64,000 nucleotides of DNA, taken from the NCBI RefSeq assembly GCF_002285415.1, contig NZ_NSBU01000007.1, positions 188,501 through 252,500 of the forward strand, read 5' to 3'. The position numbers and the translations under genes were made by a program. Below are positions 1-8,785 of the stretch, in pieces. Under the pieces are notes generated by a model. That model ran no database searches. It was not told the DNA's origin and saw only the letters and a list, made by a program, of their open reading frames with translations. Each line of letters begins with the position of its first letter. The stretch's first letter is position 1. This DNA comes from Actibacterium pelagium. Its GTDB lineage: Bacteria; Pseudomonadota; Alphaproteobacteria; Rhodobacterales; Rhodobacteraceae.

Positions 1-301
1 TCCCGCACAATCCTTGACCCTGCGAACTCAAGCCAAAAAGGCTGCATTGTTATCGCAAGTTACCTACCCGGGATGCGGGAATTCTTCCTTGGCTGAACCT
101 GTCAAATGTGTTTCGGCATGCGCAATGCGCGGTTCACGTAGCCCGTTTAACCCCCAACTGTCGAAAACTGGCCTTTGGGTCTACCGTAGAAAAGCTCTGC
201 CTATCGTTTCTTCGGAAATGCCAAGTTTTGTTCGATACATCTTGGGTATTTGTATAATTTCAGAAGCGGCCGATTGAAGTTCTCCGCATCTTTCCTGCGG
301 G

Positions 302-323
302 AAGGCGTTTTCGCCTTTCTTTA
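302..323 (+). terminator. Possible Rho-independent terminator
   Basis: The sequence AAGGCG-TTTT-CGCCTT forms a 6-bp hairpin followed by TCTTT. It could end transcription coming from a gene left of the window. The stem is short and the T-tract interrupted, so the call is tentative. Confidence 0.4.
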
Positions 324-380
324 ATCCAGCCTTCCTTCGCTCCCTCTGCCCACGCAAAGATCTATAAGTGTCGTCGCCGA

Positions 381-402
381 GATTCTAGACAGCACTAGAA
401 TC
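381..402 (-). terminator. Hairpin just downstream of the ATP-grasp gene
   Basis: GATTCTAG and CTAGAATC form a perfect 8-bp stem around a 6-nt loop, 24 nt beyond the stop codon of the minus-strand ATP-grasp gene. Its position suggests a terminator or a 3'-end-stabilising stem. No T-run follows on either strand, so intrinsic termination is uncertain. Confidence 0.35.
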
Positions 403-425
403 AGACTTGAGAGATTAAATAGCCT

Positions 426-1442
426 TCAATCTAGGGGCGCGTACAAGGTCTCCATTTTTTCAATACAATATCGAGCGATCATGCCAACCACGTCGACAGG
501 CTTACCGAAGTCGGGGTATTGGTGAATCATCAAGCCGGGACCGGTGTTGATTTCAAGAATGACATAGTCATCTACATTCGTCGGATCAGAGTGATCGGGT
601 GCAAAAATGTCCAGTCCGACGATATCTGCGCCCGGGATCAAGGTCGCAGCGCGCTCTGCAATTTTTTTTAACTCTGGAGCTGTACTTTCAGTAATGTTCT
701 CGACATCTCCACCTGCAGCCACGCCGCCCTTAGAGTGAATCTGTATAGCTACGCCAGAGGGCAGTACACTGTCGAGAGAGTAGCCTTTGTCCGACAAGGA
801 GGCGATCACATGGGAATTTAGTACAACCGGATACTTCTCTCGAGTCGAGTTGCATTCCGATCGGAAGGCATTCCTTTCTTCGACCAACCGAGAAATTGTT
901 TTTACGCCATCACCGATCACTACTGGAGGTCGTTTCTTAACTACCGCAATACACTTCGCGTCCAGCACGAAGTATCGGGCTTCAATTCCAGAGATATGCT
1001 TTTCTACAATTATTTTTCTTCCCGAGACAGACTTAGCGGCTGACCAGGCTTCATCAAAGGTTTCCTCGCGAACATTTGTGGAAACTCCCCTTGCCTTATT
1101 TCCGTTCGAAGGCTTCACAACTGCCGGGCTATTTTCTTTTACCCACTCTAGTGCCTCTTTTTTTTGTTTTCGGGTAAATAACTTTCCCATCGGCACGCGG
1201 AGCCCAGCATCTCCGAGAAGTCGCTTAGTTAGTTCTTTGGAGCCGAACACGGGGCGAGCAACATAAGAGGTGAAGCTTGTCTTGAAGCCGCTCAAAAAGC
1301 AGAATTTTCCATTGTATTTCACATAAAGTATGGTTCCGTGGCGAGATACTTCGCACCCCAATTTCTCAAATTCTTTTTGAATTAATGTGGTGCCTGTGGA
1401 CAGGCTGTCTGGATGGTAGCGATTTCTTTGGTCTTCTTTCAT
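426..1442 (-). CDS. ATP-grasp ligase-like protein (cyanophycin synthetase/GshF-type fold)
   Basis: This is an ATP-grasp protein of about 338 aa of the kind that activates a carboxylate with ATP and joins it to an amine. Visible ATP-grasp features are AVVKPSNGNKARGVS (about residues 107-121), EKHISGIEARYF (147-158), the stretch KKRPPVVIGDGVKTI, which resembles cyanophycin synthetases, and the metal-binding end LEINTGPG (about 296-303). There is no Mur-ligase domain, so it is not a full cyanophycin synthetase, and it is not a typical Ddl. A TTG start at 1508 would add 22 residues but has no ribosome-binding site; I prefer the ATG at 1442. Composition is AT-richer than its neighbours, which suggests horizontal transfer. 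The substrate is unknown and no partner gene is adjacent. Confidence 0.75.
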   Translation of the reverse strand: MKEDQRNRYHPDSLSTGTTLIQKEFEKLGCEVSRHGTILYVKYNGKFCFLSGFKTSFTSYVARPVFGSKELTKRLLGDAGLRVPMGKLFTRKQKKEALEWVKENSPAVVKPSNGNKARGVSTNVREETFDEAWSAAKSVSGRKIIVEKHISGIEARYFVLDAKCIAVVKKRPPVVIGDGVKTISRLVEERNAFRSECNSTREKYPVVLNSHVIASLSDKGYSLDSVLPSGVAIQIHSKGGVAAGGDVENITESTAPELKKIAERAATLIPGADIVGLDIFAPDHSDPTNVDDYVILEINTGPGLMIHQYPDFGKPVDVVGMIARYCIEKMETLYAPLD

Positions 1443-1646
1443 TTCGGTTTCTTTGGTTCGAGCAGACAGGGGATATTGCCGTTCTGGCTTATTTGCATTC
1501 TCGAGCAATGGGCTGGCATAGCAACCCTATTTCTTAAATAGGATTGTTTGGGTAAGTTGTCAGTGATGGCCAGCATAGCTTCGCGGTAGGCTGCTCTCCG
1601 TAGTGATGAATGCCGCGATAGAAAAATTGTTAACGAGCTTGGGGAC

Positions 1647-2080
1647 TTACTGTTCGTTAATCACCGCCTGCGTTGCCTTGATGGTGGCCAGCGCCGTGGC
1701 GACCAGAACCTCTCCGCCCGTCGCTTGCGCGAAGACGTCGGCGCGGGAATGGGCCACGCTGCGCCCGGCCCGCAGCACGGTGCCAATGGCGCGCAGTTGC
1801 GGCCCTTCGGCGGGGGCAAGGAAGTTGATCTTGAACTCGATGGTCAGCGGCTGGCGGCCGTCCTCCATCATCGTATAGGCGGCAAAGGCGGCGGCATCAT
1901 CGGCCAGCGTGGCAATCGCGCCCCCGTGGAAAAACCCGTGCTGCTGCGTCACCGCGTCAGAGTTCGGCAGGAAGATTTCGACCGTGCCTTCGTCCACGTT
2001 CCCAATTTCTTGCCCAAGGCACGGATCATTCCCTGACCCGCAAAACTCTTGGCGACGGCTGCCTGAATGGTGGTGTCCAC
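1647..2080 (-). pseudogene. PaaI-type hotdog thioesterase, frameshifted
   Basis: The C-terminal three quarters is a clear PaaI-family hotdog thioesterase: TQQHGFFHGGAIATLADDA is the helix-and-catalytic region and LTIEFKINFLAPA a core strand. Its natural N-terminus, starting at the GTG at 2080 (MDTTIQAAVAKSFAGQG...), lies in a different frame. The two frames must join near 2001-2020, where one base appears to be missing. Restoring one base gives 144 aa, the usual family length. An alternative reading that stays in the downstream frame up to 2204 has an implausible N-terminus. Either the gene is broken or the base is a sequencing error. It lies 145 bp downstream of rimO in the same direction. 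Confidence 0.75.
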
Positions 2081-2225
2081 GGTGCTCTCCCTTCACGTTT
2101 TGGCAAGTGTTGCCTGCCGCCTTCGGGAATCGCAATGCGGGGCGTGGTCCGCCGCGCACCATATCTTTAAACTTCGGGTGTGGGACCCCATCAAAGACTT
2201 CCATGAAGTCTTTAAACTTTGGCGA

Positions 2226-3596
2226 TTACGTTAACTTTCCCCAAAGGTCGTATTCGCTGGCCTCGTCGACCTCGACCGTCACCAGATCGCCGGGGGACAG
2301 GGTTTCGAACCCTTCATCAATGAACAGGTTCCCATCGATTTCCGGCGCATCCGCCATGGTCCGGCAGGTCGCGGCATCCTCGTCGATCTCGTCCACCAGA
2401 ACCTGCATGGTCTGGCCGACCTTGGCAGCCAGTTTGGCCTCGGAAATTGCTTGCGCCTTTTCCATGAAGCGGTCCCAACGCTCTTGTTTGACCTCGGCGG
2501 GCACGTGGTCGGGCAGGTCGTTCGACCGGGCTCCATCGACATTTTCGTATTGAAAACAACCCACTCGGTCCAATTGCGCTTCGTCCATCCAGTCCAGAAG
2601 CGTCTGGAATTCTTCTTCGGTCTCGCCGGGGTAGCCGACAATGAAGGTCGAGCGCAAAGTGATATCCGGGCAGTCCGCGCGCCACGCCGCGATTTCGTCC
2701 AGCGTCTTGGCGGCGGCGGCAGGGCGGGCCATGCGTTTCAGCGTATCGGGGTGCGCGTGCTGAAAGGGGATGTCCAGATAGGGCAGGATCAGCCCCTCGG
2801 CCATCAGCGGGATCAGCTGGCGCACATGCGGGTAGGGATAGACATAGTGCAACCGCACCCAAGCCCCTAGCGACCCCAAGTCGCGCGCCAGATCGGAGAT
2901 GTGCGCACGGTGGCCTTTGGTGGTTTCGTGTTTGATATCAACACCATAGGCGCTGGTGTCCTGACTGATGACCAGCAATTCCTTGACGCCGTTTTCCACC
3001 AGTTTCTCGGCCTCGCGCACCACGGCGTGGGCTGGGCGGCTGGCCAGACGGCCGCGCATTTCAGGGATGATGCAGAACTTGCACTTGTGGTTGCAGCCCT
3101 CGGAAATCTTCAGATAGCTGTAGTGGCGCGGGGTCAGTTTTACCCCGCTCGCAGGCATCAAATCGACAAACGGATCGGGCGAGGGCGGTACCGCCCCATG
3201 CACGGCATCCAGCACCTGTTCGTACTGATGCGGCCCTGTTACGGCCAGCACAGACGGGTGAGTGCCGCGAATGTAATCCTCTTCCGCGCCCAGACAGCCG
3301 GTCACGATGACCTTGCCGTTTTCGTTCAACGCCTCACCAATCGCCTCAAGGCTTTCGGCCTTGGCGCTGTCCAGAAACCCGCAGGTATTGACGATGACTG
3401 CATCAGCGCCGGAATAGTCAGGCGAGATCGAATAGCCCTCGGCCCGCAGGCGGGTCAGGATACGCTCGCTATCGACCAGCGCCTTGGGGCAGCCAAGCGA
3501 GACCATGCCGACAGTCGGTTGGCCCTCTCGCGGTTTCTGATCAAAACGCGGGGTCGGGGCGAGGTCGGGGCGAAGATTGGGCGGGTTCGTTGTCAT
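2226..3596 (-). CDS. rimO: Ribosomal protein S12 methylthiotransferase RimO
   Basis: RimO is a radical-SAM enzyme that adds a methylthio group to the conserved aspartate of ribosomal protein S12. The UPF0004 domain has its three cluster cysteines (in [21 protein letters not shown] and TGCLGAEE), which bind the auxiliary 4Fe-4S cluster. The radical-SAM motif CNHKCKFC follows (about residues 168-175), and a C-terminal TRAM region ends in [12 protein letters not shown]. The VDSE wording and the missing tRNA-methylthiotransferase signatures favour RimO over MiaB. I chose the ATG at 3596, giving 456 aa; an in-frame ATG at 3617 would add seven residues. It is divergent from the AsmA gene. Confidence 0.95.
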   Translation of the reverse strand: MTTNPPNLRPDLAPTPRFDQKPREGQPTVGMVSLGCPKALVDSERILTRLRAEGYSISPDYSGADAVIVNTCGFLDSAKAESLEAIGEALNENGKVIVTGCLGAEEDYIRGTHPSVLAVTGPHQYEQVLDAVHGAVPPSPDPFVDLMPASGVKLTPRHYSYLKISEGCNHKCKFCIIPEMRGRLASRPAHAVVREAEKLVENGVKELLVISQDTSAYGVDIKHETTKGHRAHISDLARDLGSLGAWVRLHYVYPYPHVRQLIPLMAEGLILPYLDIPFQHAHPDTLKRMARPAAAAKTLDEIAAWRADCPDITLRSTFIVGYPGETEEEFQTLLDWMDEAQLDRVGCFQYENVDGARSNDLPDHVPAEVKQERWDRFMEKAQAISEAKLAAKVGQTMQVLVDEIDEDAATCRTMADAPEIDGNLFIDEGFETLSPGDLVTVEVDEASEYDLWGKLT

Positions 3597-3705
3597 GCGC
3601 GGGATATAAGCCATCAAGGGCTGCGGGGGAAGTCGAGTTCTGACTTGTTGTGGATCGAACGGCCCACTACATTTTATGCAGGATTAAGATCATCACGAGG
3701 GTCCC

Positions 3706-5802
3706 ATGCGACGCCTGCTTCGTTTCATTTTCACCATATTTATCATTATCTTGCTAGCGATCGGCGCCTTGTTCATGCTGCCAGCAGACAGGATCGCCGG
3801 GCTTGCATCGGACCAAATCCGGGCAGCGACAGGGCGTGATGTGACCTTTGATGGGCGGTTCAAGCCCTCGCTTTGGCCGCAAATCGGGCTGTCGACCGAT
3901 GGTATTCGGATTTCCAATGCCGAGTGGTCAGATAAAGAAACGATGATTTCTGCCAAGGCGCTTTCGGTCGGGCTGGATATGGCCTCGTTGCTGAAGGGCA
4001 GCATTCGGGTCAGCAAACTGGAGTTGATCGAGCCGATTATCCTGTTGGAAAAAGCCGCAGACGGTCGGGTGAACTGGGAGTTCAGCGGCAGCGGTGAGGA
4101 CAAAGCGATTGACGCCCCAAGTGAAAGCGACGGGTCGGATGTTGCGGTTGCGATTGATCAGGCGCTGATCTCTGCGGGCACGGTACGGTTTATCGATCAC
4201 TCTGCGGGGACCGAAACACTGGTCGCCGGGGTGAATGCAGACCTGACACTTCCCGATTTCGCCGGGCCCGCCAACCTAGGTGTAGAGGCCTTGGTCAATG
4301 GCCAGTCTGTACGGGCTGACCTGTCTATTGCTGCGTTCGAAGAGTTCATGACCGGCAGCGTTGCCCCGATGAAGACCTCGGTCCGCGTGGGCAAAGCCAG
4401 AATTGATTTTGACGGGCGGGCCGGGATTTCCCCCGTCGCGGCAGAGGGTCAGCTGGATGCCGACCTGTCCGACCTGCGCGCCCTGACCGCAGTTGCAGGA
4501 CAGCCTGCCCCGTCCTTGCCCGCAGGTGTGGGGCAAACCGTTTTGGCCAAAGGTCAGGTGACCTTGGCACCGCAAGGGTCCCTGCACCTGCGCAATGCGG
4601 CGCTGACACTGGACAGCAACAAGATCAACGGCTCGGCCGATCTGACCTTCGGCGACAAACCGTTCCTGAGCGGAGCATTTGAAGCCGGCGCGCTTGATTT
4701 CAGCGCGTTCACCGGTGGTTCTGATGGCGGTGGCGGCGAGGGGTGGTCAACCGATCCTATCGACGTCAGCGCTCTTGGGGCTATGGACGCTGATGTGTCG
4801 ATTGTGGCCAGCAGCGTTGATCTGGGCGACACAAAGCTGGGCCGGACCAATGTTCTGGCAAAACTGACAGATCGTCGGCTGGTGCTGACCCTGCGCGAGG
4901 TACGTGCCTATGACGGGACGATCACCGGCGAGGTGGTGATCAACGGTCGTGGGGGCCTGTCGGTAGGGGGCGACCTGAACGTTGCCAGTCTGTCGACCCA
5001 AAGCCTTCTGAAGGACCTTGCCGATTACGACCGGCTTCTGGGCACTGGCGATTTCTCTTTCAAGTTCCTCGGTTCGGGCAATTCGATGAAAGCCATCATG
5101 AACTCTTTGTCGGGCTCTGGCAGTCTTGCGCTTGGGCAGGGGGAAATCCGTGGGTTTGACCTTGCCGGGATGCTGCGGAACTTTGACACTTCGTTCGTTG
5201 GGGCCAACAACCGCACCATTTATGAAAGCATCGGGGCGAGTTTCTCGATCAAGGATGGGGTCCTGCAAAACAGCGATCTCAGCTTCCTTGCGCCACTGTT
5301 GAAAGCAGCGGGGCTTGGCCAGATCGGGATCGGGTCGCAGACCCTGAACTATCAGGTCGCGCCTACGGCGTTTGGCGGTTCGGGCGATGGGGACGGAATC
5401 AAGGTTCCGCTGAAGATTACCGGCACATGGGCGAACCCCAAGTTCAACATTGATCTGGAAGAACTGGCGCGACAGCGTCTTGATCTGGATGCCAAGAAAC
5501 AGGCGCTGGAAGACAAGGCGAAAGACGAGCTGAAAAAGCTAGAGGATAAGGCCAAGGCTGATCTGGCTAAGAAACTGGGCCTTCCAGTTCCCCAGCCGGA
5601 GACACCTGCAGAGCCGGTTGTCACTAATGAGGCACCTGCCGTTTCGCCTGAGCAGCCTGCCGCAACGACTGAAGAACCTGCGATCACTCCAGAGCAGCCC
5701 GCAGTGGTTGAGGAAGAGCCCAAATCGCCTGAGGATTTGCTGAAGGACAAGCTGGAAGATGAGGCCAAGAAGAGCATCCTCAAGTTGCTTGGAAACAGAT
5801 GA
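3706..5802 (+). CDS. AsmA family protein
   Basis: This is a 698-aa inner-membrane-anchored periplasmic protein of the AsmA family, which is implicated in outer-membrane biogenesis and lipid transport. One N-terminal membrane helix (about residues 4-27) is followed by the AsmA opening pattern (DRIAGLASDQIRAATGRDV) and long beta-rich segments. The conserved C-terminal AsmA region lies around residues 420-590 (GDFSFKFLGSG, GQGEIRGFDLAGML). The last roughly 100 residues are a charged Lys/Glu helix followed by a Pro/Glu/Ala-rich low-complexity stretch, which is unusual in length. It stands alone with no clear operon partner. Confidence 0.88.
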   Translation: MRRLLRFIFTIFIIILLAIGALFMLPADRIAGLASDQIRAATGRDVTFDGRFKPSLWPQIGLSTDGIRISNAEWSDKETMISAKALSVGLDMASLLKGSIRVSKLELIEPIILLEKAADGRVNWEFSGSGEDKAIDAPSESDGSDVAVAIDQALISAGTVRFIDHSAGTETLVAGVNADLTLPDFAGPANLGVEALVNGQSVRADLSIAAFEEFMTGSVAPMKTSVRVGKARIDFDGRAGISPVAAEGQLDADLSDLRALTAVAGQPAPSLPAGVGQTVLAKGQVTLAPQGSLHLRNAALTLDSNKINGSADLTFGDKPFLSGAFEAGALDFSAFTGGSDGGGGEGWSTDPIDVSALGAMDADVSIVASSVDLGDTKLGRTNVLAKLTDRRLVLTLREVRAYDGTITGEVVINGRGGLSVGGDLNVASLSTQSLLKDLADYDRLLGTGDFSFKFLGSGNSMKAIMNSLSGSGSLALGQGEIRGFDLAGMLRNFDTSFVGANNRTIYESIGASFSIKDGVLQNSDLSFLAPLLKAAGLGQIGIGSQTLNYQVAPTAFGGSGDGDGIKVPLKITGTWANPKFNIDLEELARQRLDLDAKKQALEDKAKDELKKLEDKAKADLAKKLGLPVPQPETPAEPVVTNEAPAVSPEQPAATTEEPAITPEQPAVVEEEPKSPEDLLKDKLEDEAKKSILKLLGNR

Positions 5803-5821
5803 GCGGCGAAACTATCTGGAC

Positions 5822-5840
5822 AGCGCGGCTTGCCCGCGCT
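5822..5840 (+). other. Hairpin after the AsmA gene
   Basis: AGCGCGG and CCGCGCT form a 7-bp GC-rich stem about 20 nt beyond the AsmA stop codon. No T-run follows, so it may stabilise the 3' end or act as a weak terminator. Confidence 0.3.
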
Positions 5841-5963
5841 ATCCGGCATCCATGATGAAACGTACCCATATCGCCCGTTCGCGACGTCGCGCCCTGCGCG
5901 CCTGACGTTTCATCGGCGTGTCTGCACGCCAAATACTCATCCAATCGTTGACAGTCTGATGCT

Positions 5964-5981
5964 CCTGAGTCACCACTCAGG
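5964..5981 (+). other. Perfect hairpin in the argD leader
   Basis: CCTGAGT-CACC-ACTCAGG forms a perfect 7-bp stem with a 4-nt loop, ending about 24 nt before the argD start and just upstream of its AAAGGAA ribosome-binding site. It could affect translation or bind a regulator. No known arginine-responsive element is recognised. Confidence 0.35.
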
Positions 5982-6004
5982 GCTCCAATCAAAGGAATAC
6001 CGCG

Positions 6005-7183
6005 ATGATCCCTTCGCTTCTGCCGACTTATAACCGTGCGCCCCTGAGCTTTGTCAGCGGGCAGGGCTCTTGGCTAGAGACGACGGACGGGCGACGCTTT
6101 CTGGATCTGGCGGCAGGTATTGCTGTGAACTCGCTTGGCCATGCCAACCCCGATCTCATTGCGGCACTAACCGAACAGGCGGGCAAGGTTTGGCACCTTT
6201 CGAACCTGTACCAAATTCCTGAGCAGCAGGCTTTGGCCGATGCGTTGGTCGAACTGACCTTCGCTGACACTGCGTTTTTCACCAACTCGGGCACCGAGGC
6301 CTGTGAACTGGCCGTGAAAATGGTGCGGAAGTACTGGTATAACAAAGGCCAGCCAGAGCGGGTGAAGATCATCACCTTTGAAGGCTCTTTCCATGGTCGG
6401 TCCTCGGCGGGTATCGCCGCAGCGGGCTCTGCCAAGATGGTCGAGGGCTTTGGTCCCCTGCTGCCAGGGTTTATCCATTTGCCGTTTGGCGATCACGAAG
6501 CGCTGGAAAAGGCGATCCGTGACCCCGAATTGGCCGCTGTACTGGTCGAACCGGTACAGGGCGAAGGTGGTATTCGGCCGTTGCCCGATGCCTGCCTGAA
6601 AGGTCTGCGCGATCTGTGCGATGAAACCGGCGCTTTGATGGTTCTGGACGAGGTGCAATGTGGCGTTGCCCGGACCGGTAAGCTGTTCGCCCATGAATGG
6701 GCCGGGGTCACCCCTGACGTTATGATGGTTGCCAAGGGTATTGGCGGGGGCTTCCCTTTGGGCGCCGTTCTGGCCACCGAAGAGGCCGCCAGCGGCATGA
6801 CCGCAGGCACTCACGGATCGACCTATGGCGGCAACCCACTGGGCTGTGCTGTCGGGTTGAAAGTATTGCAGACAGTTTCAGAGCCGGCGTTTCTGGAAGA
6901 GGTCAACCGCAAGGCTGGCTTACTGCGTCAAAAGCTTGAAGGTCTGGTCGACGCGCATCCAGAGGTGTTTGACCACGTGCGGGGCGCGGGGCTGATGCTT
7001 GGGCTGAAATGCAAAGTGCCGGCCGCAGATGTGGTTGGTGCCGGTTATGACGCGGAAATGCTGATCGTTCCTGCGGGCGACAACGTCGTTCGCCTTCTGC
7101 CTGCCCTCAACATTACCGATGAAGATATCGCCGAGGCCCTTGTCCGGCTGGAAACAGCGGCAAAGGCACTGGAAAATGGCTGA
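6005..7183 (+). CDS. argD: Acetylornithine aminotransferase (class III)
   Basis: ArgD is a PLP enzyme that makes N-acetylornithine from N-acetylglutamate semialdehyde in arginine synthesis, and in many bacteria also acts in lysine synthesis. The 392-aa length is usual. Class III features are FFTNSGTEACELAVKM, the metal/cofactor segment LMVLDEVQCGVARTG and the PLP lysine in MMVAKGIGGGFPLG (about Lys244), followed by HGSTYGGNPLGCAV. It starts an argD-GNAT-argF run, the common argDF arrangement in alphaproteobacteria, which supports the assignment over ornithine or GABA aminotransferase. Confidence 0.95.
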   Translation: MIPSLLPTYNRAPLSFVSGQGSWLETTDGRRFLDLAAGIAVNSLGHANPDLIAALTEQAGKVWHLSNLYQIPEQQALADALVELTFADTAFFTNSGTEACELAVKMVRKYWYNKGQPERVKIITFEGSFHGRSSAGIAAAGSAKMVEGFGPLLPGFIHLPFGDHEALEKAIRDPELAAVLVEPVQGEGGIRPLPDACLKGLRDLCDETGALMVLDEVQCGVARTGKLFAHEWAGVTPDVMMVAKGIGGGFPLGAVLATEEAASGMTAGTHGSTYGGNPLGCAVGLKVLQTVSEPAFLEEVNRKAGLLRQKLEGLVDAHPEVFDHVRGAGLMLGLKCKVPAADVVGAGYDAEMLIVPAGDNVVRLLPALNITDEDIAEALVRLETAAKALENG

Positions 7184-7661
7184 CTATAGCTTTCGGCCCC
7201 TTGCTCGGTCCGATCGTCCCTTGTTTGACGATTGGCTTGCTCAGCCGCATATCGGCGGCTGGTGGCGCGATGCGCAGACAGAGTGGGCCTTGGTTGAGGA
7301 AGACATGGAGACCGGCGCGACTGATCAGCGGATAGTCGAGCATAACGGCGTCCCCTTCGCCTATGTACAGGACTATGACGCGCATCACTGGCCGATGCCG
7401 CAATACGCGGATTTGCCGAAGGGCAGCCGGGCGCTTGATACCTTTCTGGGCGCGCCTGCCTTTGTCGGGAAAAGTCATGCCAGCGTGTATCTTAGAGAAA
7501 GGTCTGATGATTTGCTCAAGACTTTTCCTGTCGTCGCCGTCGATCCGGATCCGGACAATGTGCGGGCTGTACGCTGCTATGAAAAGGCCGGGTTCGTCCG
7601 ACGAAAAACTTGTTCTTCAGAAGACGGGGATTTGGTCGTAGTTATGACCCGGATCCATTAG
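7176..7661 (+). CDS. GNAT family N-acetyltransferase
   Basis: This 161-aa protein resembles the AacA4/siderophore-biosynthesis branch of GNAT acetyltransferases, which move an acetyl group from acetyl-CoA to an amine. Supporting parts are the N-terminal [18 protein letters not shown], the aromatic segment QPHIGGWW and the C-terminal [16 protein letters not shown], the usual acetyl-CoA-site ending. The ATG at 7176 overlaps the end of argD by 8 bp, so the two genes are probably translationally coupled. Its place between argD and argF suggests an amino-acid-related substrate, but the real one is unknown. Confidence 0.85.
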   Translation: MADYSFRPLARSDRPLFDDWLAQPHIGGWWRDAQTEWALVEEDMETGATDQRIVEHNGVPFAYVQDYDAHHWPMPQYADLPKGSRALDTFLGAPAFVGKSHASVYLRERSDDLLKTFPVVAVDPDPDNVRAVRCYEKAGFVRRKTCSSEDGDLVVVMTRIH

Positions 7662-7717
7662 GAATTTATTATGGGCGCTGTTCATACCGCGGACGTCCAA
7701 GCCGAAAGACCACAGTG

Positions 7718-8641
7718 ATGAAACACTTCCTTGATATCCATAAGACCGACCCTGCAGAACTTCGGGGCATTATCGAAAGCGCCAAGGCGATCAAAAGTGC
7801 TCGCATAGGGCGTTCCAAGGCCGCGCTCGACGACGATCTGCCACTAGACGGCAAGATGGTTGCGTTGATCTTCGAGAAACCGTCTACCCGGACACGCGTA
7901 TCCTTTGATGTGGGCGTGCGGCAAATGGGCGGCCAGACCTTGGTCTTGTCCGGCAATGACATGCAGCTTGGTCATGGCGAAACCATTGCAGACACAGCCC
8001 GGGTGATGTCGCGCTATGTCGATCTGATCATGATCCGGACCTTTGAAGAGGCGACCCTGCTAGAGATGGCAGAATACGCCACCGTACCCGTCATAAACGG
8101 TCTGACCAATCGCACGCACCCGTGTCAGATCATGGCTGACATCCTGACCTACGAAGAGCATCGCGGCTCGATCACAGGCAAGAAAGTGGTCTGGTCCGGC
8201 GACGGCAACAATGTCTTTGCAAGCTTCGCCCATGCGGCGGGTCAGTTCGGCTTTGATCTGACCTTCACCGGCCCCGAGATTTACGATCCGGAAATGGGCT
8301 TTATCGAAGAAGCCCGTGCCAAGGGTGTCTCGGTCGATATCGTTCGCGATCCTGTCAAAGCCGTTCAGGGGGCCGATCTGGTAGTCACCGACACTTGGGT
8401 CAGCATGCATGATGCGCAATCCGCCAGAGAGCGCCGCCATAACGCCCTGCGTCCTTATCAGGTGAATGAACAACTGATGTCACATGCCAAGGATGACGCG
8501 CTGTTTATGCACTGTCTGCCTGCTCATCGTGATGAAGAGGCGACAAGCGCGGTCATGGATGGCCCAAACTCTGTCATCTTCGACGAAGCCGAAAACCGCC
8601 TGCATGCGCAAAAAGCGGTCATGAAGTGGTGTGTGACTTAA
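7718..8641 (+). CDS. argF: Ornithine carbamoyltransferase
   Basis: ArgF makes citrulline from ornithine and carbamoyl phosphate. The 307-aa product has the carbamoyl-phosphate motif STRTR (residues 56-60), [11 protein letters not shown] and the ornithine-binding HCLPAH (about 265-270), all matching family expectations. The ATG at 7718 gives the standard N-terminus [15 protein letters not shown]. It closes the argD-GNAT-argF operon and is followed 30 nt later by a strong terminator. Confidence 0.96.
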   Translation: MKHFLDIHKTDPAELRGIIESAKAIKSARIGRSKAALDDDLPLDGKMVALIFEKPSTRTRVSFDVGVRQMGGQTLVLSGNDMQLGHGETIADTARVMSRYVDLIMIRTFEEATLLEMAEYATVPVINGLTNRTHPCQIMADILTYEEHRGSITGKKVVWSGDGNNVFASFAHAAGQFGFDLTFTGPEIYDPEMGFIEEARAKGVSVDIVRDPVKAVQGADLVVTDTWVSMHDAQSARERRHNALRPYQVNEQLMSHAKDDALFMHCLPAHRDEEATSAVMDGPNSVIFDEAENRLHAQKAVMKWCVT

Positions 8642-8670
8642 GTTCGAACTTTATCCGAACAAAAACGAAT

Positions 8671-8700
8671 AGGCCTGCGGATTTCCGCAGGCCTTTTTCT
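8671..8700 (+). terminator. Rho-independent terminator of the arg operon
   Basis: AGGCCTGCGG-ATTT-CCGCAGGCCT forms a perfect 10-bp stem followed by TTTTTCTT. It lies directly after argF. Confidence 0.92.
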
Positions 8701-8785
8701 TGGGTTCCTGCGGATTGCTTCATGTGGCGCCCAAACCAAGCCCAGTAAGACCTGACCCACCATTTGGAATCAGGAGGTACCAAAG

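Larger units (their letters stand above)
1..425. other. Intergenic AT-richer stretch, no supported gene
   Basis: No convincing gene is visible here. A plus-strand frame of about 87 codons is open from the window edge to about 277, but it has only a TTG start, no recognisable domain and many Cys, Ser and Arg residues, so I do not call it. Two inverted repeats lie in the stretch and are listed separately. Base composition is clearly more AT-rich than the bulk of the window and continues so into the next gene. Confidence 0.5.

Noticed and set aside
426-1442. ATP-grasp gene as the relocated D-Ala-D-Ala ligase
   Set aside because: Its ATP-grasp resembles cyanophycin synthetase (VIGDGVKTI pattern) and it lacks Ddl signatures, so it does not replace the missing ddl.
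5948-5953. TTGACA as the -35 box of the argD promoter
   Set aside because: No acceptable -10 element lies 16-18 nt downstream, so I did not list it as a promoter.
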